Shown here in pieces: positions 1 to 8,933 of a stretch of 64,000 nucleotides of DNA. Source of the stretch: Litoditis marina. Its lineage: Eukaryota; Nematoda; Chromadorea; Rhabditida; Rhabditidae. Positions within the stretch are counted from its first letter, which is position 1, and each line of letters opens with the position of its first letter. The stretch covers positions 14,111,259 to 14,175,258 of the forward strand of contig OZ038434.1 of the NCBI GenBank assembly GCA_964036275.1. The letters are read 5' to 3'. The notes below the pieces were generated by a model. The model saw only the letters and a list, made by a program, of their open reading frames with translations, had not been told where the DNA came from and made no database searches. A program made the position numbers and the translations under genes.

Positions 1-124
1 TTAAAAAAATTTCAGCATCAACGCATAAACTAACTTTCTTGCAAGAAAGTAATAGAGTACGTTCATGGAGACGTGAAAACAGTCAAATGTGCACCAGATG
101 CTCTTAATTCATACAAATTTCCAG

Positions 125-649
125 GATCGCGGTGATGTCGAGGAGTCTCCTGTATTCCGTTTATACTACAAAACCGGCGCAATCAAAGGGGATGAAAGTA
201 TTTGGATGAACGAGGAGAAACCTGATGGTAATCCGAATTATAATCTTTTTACTTTAAGCAAAAACTTTTCAAACTGATTTTTTGGTGTGTCTGCTATCTC
301 ATATTTCTTTACGGAGCATGTGCTCATATACACTTTCTGGAATAGGGCAAAGCCTACTTGTTTCTCTAGAGTTTTGGGTCGAAATGGCTCACGCTCACAT
401 GGACAACCGTATCATCAACTGAAATTTAACATCTCACGTATCTCATGACTTTCAGGAGTAATTATCACAAAAGTGAAGTTCGTGGATTCTCGTGGAATGA
501 AGAAGAAAGAATGGTACTGTTATTGTCTAAATTTCATCATTTTTATTTTAACAATTGTGGTTTTACTAATGAGTCAGGCCATTTTGAATGGCATATAATT
601 TATGTATGTTTTGTTAACATTCCTTAGGACCTTCCAGTTATATCTATAA
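125..649 (+). CDS. 3' end of an unrecognised protein-coding gene (last exons)
   Basis: Three exons can be joined in phase: 125-227, 456-513 and 628-649 (TAA at 647-649). Exon 1 follows a TTTCCAG acceptor and encodes an acidic stretch containing ESPVFRLYYKTGAIKGDE. Exon 2 encodes GVIITKVKFVDSRGMKKKEW. Exon 3 adds only six residues (TFQLYL). The first two exons are well supported by acceptor, donor and open frame. The last exon rests on an acceptor at 621-627 and could be wrong; an acceptor near 858 would give an immediate stop. The 5' part lies outside the window. I do not recognise the family. A polyadenylation signal at 987-992 fits this gene end. Confidence 0.5.
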
Positions 650-986
650 TTTTCGTCATTATGCTTATTTCAAGCACGACAAAGTACTTATGAGTATATG
701 GCCACCAATTCTGGACTAAATATGAAAAATCCAATCAGTTTCATGATTATTCAAAAACTCGATTCAATATAACTTGAATTCGAGTTCTTCAAACAATCTG
801 ATACCTGTTTGTCACCCAATTATATATGCAAAATGTATCTTATTCTATTATTCTTCAGACCCCGCGCACCGGAAATGACGGAGTCTGTAAAAAATCAAGC
901 ATCTATTACAAATACATCAAGCATCTATTACAAAAATTAATTGATACATTTATTCTGTATTGATGTGACTTCTGTATGATTGCTGC

Positions 987-992
987 AATAAA
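987..992 (+). terminator. polyadenylation signal AATAAA
   Basis: AATAAA lies about 340 nt downstream of the proposed stop of the first gene, in a sequence with no further coding signal. Confidence 0.4.
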
Positions 993-1326
993 ACTATTAT
1001 GGTCATGTTGTTATCTGAGTGTGGACACAATTTTGAATTGAACAGTTAAACAGTTATAACGCTTCACGATTACGTGAAACACTTCGGCAATATACGTTTA
1101 CAGACCATGTAAGACGACAAATTTCAAAAAAACTTCTCACAAATATCGGCTTTTTCACAGATTTACAACGATTTCTGTGAAACAAATATAGAGGCTACAA
1201 TTTAAGAGGAAAAATCGATTCGAGGCATTCCTTCAGAATTTCTATGAGGACAGCGTGTTTGGTACTCATAGAGAATAGTAATTGAAATTATCAATAAGAG
1301 ACACTCATATGGAAAATTCGTATTGA

Positions 1327-1400
1327 AATTTTCCATTATGAATAATTTGAATTGAGATTTTCCATTATGAATAATTTCAATTGAAATATTTCATAACCAG
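1327..1400. repeat. short AT-rich direct repeats
   Basis: The unit TTTCCATTATGAATAATTT occurs twice with about 31 bp spacing. Looser copies of the same theme (fragments such as TTTCAATTG and CTATTATGGATA) continue to about 1460 and reappear at 1760-1870, on the far side of the two tRNA-like sequences. The whole stretch 1290-2040 looks like one decayed composite repeat rather than gene sequence. Confidence 0.5.
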
Positions 1401-1497
1401 AATAATTATTCACAAATGTAGTTTCACCTTTAACTATGAATAATTTCCATACGGAATATTCATAGTTTATTTTAGCAAAGTATGTGAACAAAATATT

Positions 1498-1575
1498 TCG
1501 TGAAAGGATTCGAACCTGCGACCTCAGTTTTGGAGTCCGACTCACTAGCCGCCGCGCTATTGTGACACATTTCTT
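1498..1575 (-). pseudogene. tRNA-like sequence (pseudo-tRNA or SINE head)
   Basis: Read on the minus strand this has an A-box-like stretch (TAGCGCGGCGGCTAGTGAG), a CTCCAAA loop that would place a CCA (Trp) anticodon, and a perfect B-box GGTTCGAATCC. The anticodon stem pairs only partly, and the T and acceptor stems do not close, so it is not a convincing functional tRNA. A second tRNA-like sequence lies in the opposite orientation about 100 bp away. Confidence 0.5.
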
Positions 1576-1664
1576 TGGAGAGATAGGAAGCTTCATATAC
1601 CGGTCAATGCGGCATCAATTCCGCGGTATAACTATGCGCAGTTGTCTGTCCTGAATTGTGCTCT

Positions 1665-1736
1665 CGTGGCGCAGTGGTAGAGTGCTCCCTTAATAACCAC
1701 AAGGTCGCAGGTTCGATTCCGGTAGTTACAAGTTTT
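1665..1736 (+). pseudogene. tRNA-like sequence (pseudo-tRNA or SINE head)
   Basis: It contains TGGCGCAGTGGTAGAGTGC (A-box-like) and GGTCGCAGGTTCGATTCC (B-box), correctly spaced for an internal Pol III promoter. The loop TTAATAA would read as anticodon AAT (Ile), but the anticodon, T and acceptor stems do not pair. The GTCGCAGGTTCGA core is shared with the tRNA-like sequences at 1498-1575 and, in part, 61548-61622, which suggests a tRNA-derived SINE family. Confidence 0.5.
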
Positions 1737-2299
1737 GCTGCAATCCACTGATTACCATAGAAAGTTTCAATTGGAATTCTCTATTATGGATATTTTATAT
1801 TGAAAACATCTATAGTAAAAATTAATTGAAAATTTCAATGGTTCGAACAATGAATGTTTCATATTGAAACTCTCTACATACTTCCAGATTTGGCCCGATT
1901 GCGTGAAATCTGCCAATATTGTTAGAATGGGGTACAATTTCACAGAAAATCGCGTAAAACATGAGAAACCCGATTTGTTTATGTCCTTCACAGAAAAAGC
2001 TGTAAATCTGTGAAAAAGCCAGATTTCGTGAAAAGTTTGAAATTGGTTGTTTTACATAGACTGTTCAAAAGTATACCAATTGCTACTAATAGTTAAGTGT
2101 CGCACCCAACTTGCGAGAGTGCGGAGTAAAAACTCGCTATAGTTGTAGCTCTATCTTTTCAGTATATCGGAACTGATCCCGTATGAGCTGAGATACACCC
2201 GGTTGTGTTAAAATGGGTTGAGTGGAATGCGTTTTCGGTAATTCAACTGGCTGACAGAAAAGGGGCGGAGAGCCTATGGGCTCTCATTTGAAGCTTTGA

Positions 2300-2364
2300 A
2301 AAGAGAGAGAGAGAGACAGAAAGAGAGAGAGAGAGACGAGAGAGAGAGAGAGAGAACGAAAGAG
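2300..2364. repeat. (GA)n purine microsatellite
   Basis: Nearly uninterrupted GA dinucleotides, broken by a few CAGA and ACGA units. No gene is associated with it. Confidence 0.85.
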
Positions 2365-2407
2365 TTTGTTCAGGTGCCACCCACCGAAATACACACAAAT
2401 TTGGATC

Positions 2408-2880
2408 TTAAAGGGACCGTTCTTCTTCAATTTAGAGGTTTTAGCTGATCAGTTGATATTGTTTACATTAAAAAACCACAATCAAACATATAGGTCCTAA
2501 CGTCCTATTTTGCTCCATGTTCTCGAAAATGCGGCGCGAACACGCGCACGTACATACACCGCCAAGTTCACCTACGTACAAAATTTTCGAAATATTCATA
2601 AAATACAAAACCATATTTAAAACATTGCAAAAAATTACCACAATCAAAGCTGTAACAGAGGATTTGTATATATCATGGAAACAACAAAGCAGAGAGAGAG
2701 ATCAAGGATTGCTGCTTTACAGTAACCCAAATTCTGTTGGCTTCTAATTTGCTCCAAAATAATGTTGTTTTCTGCAATTTCTGTATGTAATGGGTGAAAC
2801 TTCCATCTCAAAACAGAGTAAATGACTTTTTTAGTTTTTCGAAAACTACTTACATTGTACATTATGAAGGTACGATACGT
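2408..2880 (+). mobile_element. non-autonomous DNA element, ~470 bp, copy 1 (AAAGGGACCGT end)
   Basis: This stretch matches 7693-8167 in reverse orientation over its whole length. Shared landmarks in order are TTAAAGGGACCGTTC, GCTGATCAGT, AAAAAACCACAATC, TTCTCGAAAATG, GCGCACGTACATACACCGCC and GGTTACTGTAA read in the corresponding sense. The left end is intact. The right end is degraded after ATTATGAAGGTAC, where the other copy still reads into GGTCCCTTTAA. No ORF looks like a transposase. Confidence 0.75.
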
Positions 2881-3389
2881 CGTTACGCAGTAAGTGCATA
2901 GTTCGAGAGAGTTCTCTAGAGAACAAAGGAGGTGAACATTGGCGGCGTATAGTCTGTTTCGCGCAACAATAGCCCTGTACAGTAAGATTGTAGAACTTTC
3001 AAGTAAACTTTTTATACGCTGTAGATATTGTAAAGAGTTTAAACTTCGGGGTTAAGTTCTCCACATTGGTTACTACAATTACAGAAAACATTTAATCTAA
3101 AAGTCTGTTCGTTGGTTAGATAATTGCCCTTGAATAGTCGAAAGATTACTGTAGAAAGTCATCGTTTGGTGAAACAAACTATAGTAATATTTCCTTCTGT
3201 GAGATCGAGAGATCTCACAAGAACTATGCGGTTACCTGCGAAATGTTTTGCGAAATTTTTTTCAACATTGTTCAACGTAGGAACTGCGACGTATCTCGTG
3301 AACTTCACTACGATCGAGATACCTCAAGAGGTTGTCTCATGAGATATAGGGAAAGCACCTTCCTTGCCAGTTACATTTTTAGTTTTCAC

Positions 3390-3599
3390 CATTCCCACTG
3401 AGACGTCGGCAACGTGCCAAGAAAATTTTCGGGCGGCTTTTCACCATGCTAATCTTTTCTGAGACCCTAAAAAGATTCCTCATCAGCATATAACTTTTGT
3501 TACAGTACTTGCGTAGGAATTGTTTTCATAAACTATTCTTCTACGAAATGTATTCATTTGGACATTCATTGGCACGCTTCCAAAGTCTCAGTGGGAATG
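3390..3599. mobile_element. 210-bp inverted-repeat (MITE-like) element, CATTCCCACTGAGAC ends
   Basis: CATTCCCACTGAGAC at 3390-3404 is matched by its reverse complement GTCTCAGTGGGAATG at 3585-3599, and the inner ends share a GGCACG/CGTGCC motif. Related right ends occur at about 13513-13546 and 11575-11615. The interior is non-coding. Confidence 0.65.
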
Positions 3600-4003
3600 T
3601 AACAAACTATATGTAACGAATTAACCGCTGGCTCGAGTGATATACGACGGTTTCCTCTGAGTAGGAACTATTATTGGGACCGATCGTTGTAAGGTCCATT
3701 CACGGTATATGTTCCTTATTCCGCTGTGTTCCTAGTTTGGGAAAATTGTACAATTGCCCCCCCCCTCACCCTAAGTCCCCTCCGTAGTACTACCTCTCAC
3801 AATCTCAAGAATTTACTGCAACTAGTTTAAATCGTGTGTAATACAACGGCTATCATTTAAAAATGATTTAGAGTGGTTCACATAGTTCACAAAGACAAAA
3901 AAATGCTTTGTCTGAGCTCTCAGAAATATTCTGAGTCCATTTTCAAATTTGCTTTTTTGAAGCATCGAAGAGCAAACCGACAACACACGTTTATATATAC
4001 ATT

Positions 4004-4009
4004 TTTATT
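4004..4009 (-). terminator. polyadenylation signal for the aminotransferase gene
   Basis: TTTATT on the plus strand (AATAAA on the minus strand) lies about 40 nt beyond the stop codon at 4050-4052. Confidence 0.5.
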
Positions 4010-4049
4010 TCGCTATCATCTTGTGCAGTTTGAAGGTGGACTTCTCTCC

Positions 4050-7000
4050 TCATGCCACAATGCGAGTCCAGCCGGGCCTCTCCGTAACTCCCAACTGAAT
4101 ATCCACAATCTCTTGGTGCAATCTGAAATTGCGATTTAATTCATAGAAGAGACAATTTCAAGGAAAAGTAAAGTCTGAGTTCTTTCTTTTTGACCTCATG
4201 CTGCCAGTTTTGCTGGTATATTAAAATTACGTTTACAAACAATCCGAATTTCTTCGTTTTCCAGTTTTTCATCACTCAAATACATCGACAGTCTCTTACT
4301 AGGACAGAAATGCAAAGGTATCAAACTACAATCACAGCAGGATTGGGCAACAATAGGCTTGAAGCCCGTTCTATATATTAAAAACCAGATTGTGGGAATT
4401 TATTTTAATGTACTTTTCTTTTACTAATAAAACTCAATGTACACATTAAGAATTGAGCAAACTCTATATACCTCTTCATAACGTCGGCCTTGCTAGTTAG
4501 CGTGGGGATGACCAGTTTCTCCTCATTTCCTTCGTTCACGTACAGAATCCCCTCAACTGGAGAAACCACCGCGGCCGTACCAGCTCCAAACATCTCGTAG
4601 ACCTTGAAACGTTTGTAAATGCAAAAATGGTGAATATGATAATAAACAGTGAATACATACATGATGTAAAAAATGCTCAGACCTGCCTATCTTCACCGCA
4701 CATTGGGTATTTTGTAAAATCCCCCCCCGCCCGTCAAAATAAGTTGTAATCGAACCCGTCGTACAATCACCCCCCCCCACCCTCATGGGAGGTGATTGTA
4801 CAACGTCCTTCTTTACTGTAGGTTCGAATTGGGGAGGGGGGGGGGGGGACGATTGTTAAACATGACCGGGGTTGTACTATTTCCCCCCACCCATTCACAA
4901 TAACCCCCCGTTGATCATAACCCCCCCTCTCTCTCTCTCTCTATTGGGAATCGTATTGGGAAGCGAATGACAGTATTACAGGGGAAACTAAGGGTGAGGG
5001 GGGGGGGGAGGGGCGCAATTGTACAACCCCCCCCCCCCTCCCACATCTCTCGAGGGAAGAGGTCAAAATACCACGCGAGGGCAAACTTACTATGGGGGGG
5101 GGGGGCACAAGTTTCGTATATTCTCACCCTGTCCTCCTTTACCGCCCGCCGTAGTTGAGCCATAGTGAAGTCGCGTTCGGAAACCTTGAATCGGCCCCAT
5201 TGGCGTGCCAGATCGAGAAGAGACTGTCGAGTAACTCCCGGCAGAATCGCTCCTGAAATACACTTATTTTAAAGGAGGTGTTTGAAGGCTCAATCGATTA
5301 TTATAGTTTGCATATTCGAGCTGCCGGATCGTAATCGGGTGACGGAAGTAAAAAAAGGCAGCCCATATGTCAGAAAAATCTGAATCTGGTATAAGATAGA
5401 AGCAAACGTCCGTTTCAGGTTTGCATTTGTAAATCGATCTCCAAACCGTGCTCACATGGAATTTGTAGTTCCACTAAAACCTCTCATCGATCTAACAAAA
5501 TAGTAGAAGTCGTTCCGATTCAGGTGTGCCAGTATAGTAACATTTGTAGTTTGATCCCTCTTTTTTCTCAGTTTCAATGTGCAATCTCTACAGTGTGTGC
5601 AGATCAAACTACAACATAGACTTGGTCACATCCCAATCCCTTACTCCTTCATTGCTAGTGAAACCAACCCGATGATAGCGAAGGTGTAATCAGTTCATCA
5701 ATTCCTTCGTCATTCTTCCAGAACATGAAGATGTTCATTGCACCAGCCTCAGTCACCTGCGAAGATCAACAAATCAATAAGTATGAGTTCGCGAATCCTG
5801 CAGAATATCAGTGAGGTAAACTTCGTGGCAGTCGTAAGCCAGAAATTATTCTTGAATACAAATACAGAAAACGGAAAGTATACAGAAAGCGGCCACTCGA
5901 ATTTTTTCTAAAACACGATAAGTTCAAGTTGTATTCATGAAGTCACGCGTTTTAATTTGTCTCACAGTAGGCTGTACCATGTTCAAGTTAATTTCTACTA
6001 GTTAAATTGAGTTCAGCAAGTTGACAAACCCATTGTTCGTTCTCGCTCAACCACAACACTTGCTGACAGTCTTTGGCGTGAGCGCGAGTACCAACTTGGA
6101 TGGTCGGCGCGTAGTTGCAGCCCATCTTGAAGGCGCCCACACCGCCCGGCCAGGCACGGACCGACCGAGAATCCGCCAGAAGCGTCACGCCCTGAAGCAG
6201 TGTAGGAAATGAACTAATTCGCATTGTAGTTTGATCTTCACTATGAGTCAAAAATTTCGACCAAAAAAACAAGAAAATCAAACTACAAACACAGCGGGAT
6301 TAGAGAGTTTGAAACTAGGCACGACATGGACTTGAAACAAATATACGGCGTGTATTATTCTATTCGACCGTGTTTTTAGTTTGATTCCAATGCTTTAATA
6401 AAAATTTACGAATGGGAGTTACCGAATTTCTGTTGTAGTTTGATGTCGAATCACGTCATATTAAAAAAAATTTCGACTAGTGACGGGAATACTGAAAAGC
6501 GACGAGAACAAACTACAAACATAGCTGAATAGCGCTACATACACCGTGTGGGCTTGCTTTGCAAAGATACCTCTAAATAACTGTAGTAAACCACTCACCT
6601 GACCAGCTCCTCCGAAATATCCTCCGGCCGGTCCAGTGATGACGTACAACTTGGCTTGTTTCGATTGCGACACCATCACCTCGGGTTCGGTTCCGATCAT
6701 GGTGGGACGGATGTAGAGGGAACCAACCTCGTGGGAAGGCACCCAGTCAACATCGAGGCGAACCTGTAACACAATATCAGACCGAGTGGAAAACTAGAAG
6801 GTTGCGTTCATATTTCGAAACATTTACACACTTTCAAATGCGTTGCGTTGTGATCTCATTAGGAAAAACCAATCCTCGAGGACTCAAATGTTGAAAAAGG
6901 CTATTGTTCAAGCTACGAAGACATAAAGAATCTCAATAATTAGTTATGGTTTGCATTTACGTGCATTTTCGACGCGAATCAGGTCTTCTCACCAGGTCAG

Positions 7001-8933
7001 CTATAATATCGATTAGTTGGTCTCCGTCAAAGTCGGGCAGGGCACTTCTGAAGGCGCTACGTTGCATTCTGGCCATGTTCATCTCGGGACGGAACAGTCT
7101 GATCGCCCCATCCACTCCGCGATACGCCTTCATCCCCTCGAACAACTCGACGGCATAGTGGAAAACCTGAACAAACCAATTTGTTGTTTTCTACTTGTTT
7201 ACCAACACACAAACAATTCTATTCATAGTAGTACTACCCATACTTCAAACCAAATCTTTGTTTAATCGATGTCCAGAATCTTGACACTTATTGAACTTCG
7301 GAAAGAAAACGAACAAATGTTTATTCATCTGGTAATAAATGCCGTTTCAGTCGATGCGACGTGTCATGACAGATCATGTAATCAGGAATAAATGTATTAA
7401 CTACATCATTTAATGAGAAAGACAGCCATATGGGGGGGGGGTTGTACTATAACTTTTCCAACCTTTGCAGCCGGATCGATCAAGAACGGTTCATTTTTGC
7501 GAATCTGCGGTCTTTTCCAGCCAGTTGTCATATCCCAATCGATATCTATCATATGATCGGCAAACTTCTTTCCGAACCCGAGTGGCTCATCCTGCAACAT
7601 TTAAACAATTGAGAGGTGTTAGGGACCAGAACCGAAATTAGCAGTGTTCAATGAATTCGATCGACAGATTTACAATTCAAAAATTATATTCCTTAAAGGG
7701 ACCGTACCTCTATAATGTGCAATGTAGGAAATTTTTGAAAAATGAAAAAAAGTCATTTATTCTGTTTTGAGATGTAAGTTCATACCTTACGCACAGAAAG
7801 TTCAAAAAACCACATTATTACGGAGCAAAATAGAAGCCAACAGGATTTGGGTTACTGTAATGCAGCAATCGTTAATGTATCACTGCTTTGTAGTTTTCAC
7901 GAAATTTAGAAATCTTTTTTCACAGATTTCATATTGGTAATTTTGGCCATGTTTTGAATATGGTTTCGTAATTTTATGGACATTTTGAAAATTTTGTACG
8001 TAGGTGAACTCGGCGGTGTATGTACGTGCGCGTGGTCGCGCCACATTTTCGAGAACACGGAGCAAGAGAGGAAGTTGACACCTATATGAACGATTGTGGT
8101 TTTTTAATGTGAACAATATCGACTGATCAGCTCGAACCTCCAAATTAAAGAGGAACGGTCCCTTTAAGGGTCAGCTCGAATAACCTATCAAAACGATTAG
8201 ACGACACCATTCGATGAGAATTTCAGCAAACATCACACCAAATTCGAAAATCCAACTGATTTTCTTTGAACATCGAACTAATTTTTTTCTTTTTTCAACA
8301 TTCCAATCGAAGAAGTTCTCACTCACACTGGCTGGCTTGGGTTTGAGTTCGGCGGGAGAGGCTGGGGTGGTGAGTAGGTCTCGGTAGTAGAAGGACTTGT
8401 GCGGGTCGCCGGAAGGGCTCCATTGTTGATCCGATCTGAAAATTGAATATTTCAGCGGAAAATATGGAGGTTTTACATATAAAACGTTCGCCAAGAAAGT
8501 TTGTCGTATTTAATTTGATGTGTTTGTAGTTTTATGTTGACAAAACAGACCAAAACGAAAACGCTGTTGTAATGTGGTCAGTCAACACTACGTCTAAGTT
8601 ATTCATTCCAATAAACATCAAAGGTCCCGAGTTACGACCACAACAGCTGAATCAAACAACGAACACAGCAAAACAGAAAACAAGGTACACCGATTTTTCT
8701 GGCCTTCCCATCATTAAAACTTCCCGAAACAACATGAATTAGAAACCTCTGGTACTGCCATCTAGAATCGAGGTCACGAAGCCGAATTTGATGATTTCAG
8801 TTTTTAGTGATTTTTTTTATAAAAATTTTTGACTGCTTTTGGTCACAGCATTTAGAGAAAACCTTCCAACCTTGTTGTTGCAGATAAGTTTCTGGATAGA
8901 ATTCGGCAGGCGATTGAAGATCTCGGGAGTCGA
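4050..8933 (-). CDS. BCAT2: branched-chain-amino-acid aminotransferase, mitochondrial type
   Basis: This PLP enzyme interconverts Leu, Ile and Val with their 2-oxo acids using 2-oxoglutarate/glutamate. Ten exons join in phase (5' to 3'): 8871-8933, 8327-8435, 7463-7591, 6993-7166, 6599-6763, 6030-6191, 5669-5756, 5128-5252, 4472-4602, 4050-4122, giving 405 residues plus stop. Family landmarks appear in order: [45 protein letters not shown] (the Lys is the expected PLP Schiff-base residue), [46 protein letters not shown] and a closing [12 protein letters not shown]. Length is close to mammalian BCAT2. The first visible exon is rich in Arg, Ser and Ala and free of acidic residues, like a mitochondrial presequence. 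The start codon, in an upstream exon, was not found. The CxxC redox pair of mammalian enzymes is replaced by AVVS. Confidence 0.93.
4716..5106. repeat. cluster of poly-C/poly-G runs inside an aminotransferase intron
   Basis: Several homopolymer runs of 8-13 C or G alternate in one intron together with a short CT repeat at 4923-4941. Some runs are mirrored, so pieces of the region could fold back. No coding potential is credible. A similar cluster lies at 39420-39840. Confidence 0.7.
5543..5614. repeat. short foldback repeat with TTTGTAGTTTGATC ends
   Basis: TTTGTAGTTTGATC at the left end and GATCAAACTACAA at the right end are inverted copies around a ~45-bp spacer. The same ends occur at many other places in the window. 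Confidence 0.65.
6223..6294. repeat. short foldback repeat with TTGTAGTTTGATC ends
   Basis: ATTGTAGTTTGATC at 6223-6236 is mirrored by AATCAAACTACAAACACAG ending at 6294. It lies in an aminotransferase intron, and a further copy follows at 6431-6524. Confidence 0.65.
6431..6524. repeat. short foldback repeat, same family
   Basis: TTGTAGTTTGATG near 6433 is mirrored by CAAACTACAAACATAG ending at 6524, in the same intron as the copy at 6223-6294. Confidence 0.55.
7693..8167 (-). mobile_element. non-autonomous DNA element, ~475 bp, copy 2 (both termini intact)
   Basis: It begins TTAAAGGGACCGTACC and ends GGTCCCTTTAA, giving an inverted terminal repeat of about 12-14 bp with TTAA at both ends. 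The body matches 2408-2880 in reverse. It sits in an intron of the aminotransferase gene between the exons at 7463-7591 and 8327-8435. It has no transposase-like ORF, so it would need a transposase in trans. Confidence 0.8.

Noticed and set aside
1498..1575. Functional tRNA-Trp gene
   Set aside because: The T-stem and acceptor stem do not pair, so only a tRNA-like fragment is supported.
4553..5163. ORFs on both strands around the poly-G/C runs (77-85 codons)
   Set aside because: They are products of G- and C-runs (Gly/Pro strings) and of real aminotransferase exons read past their splice sites.
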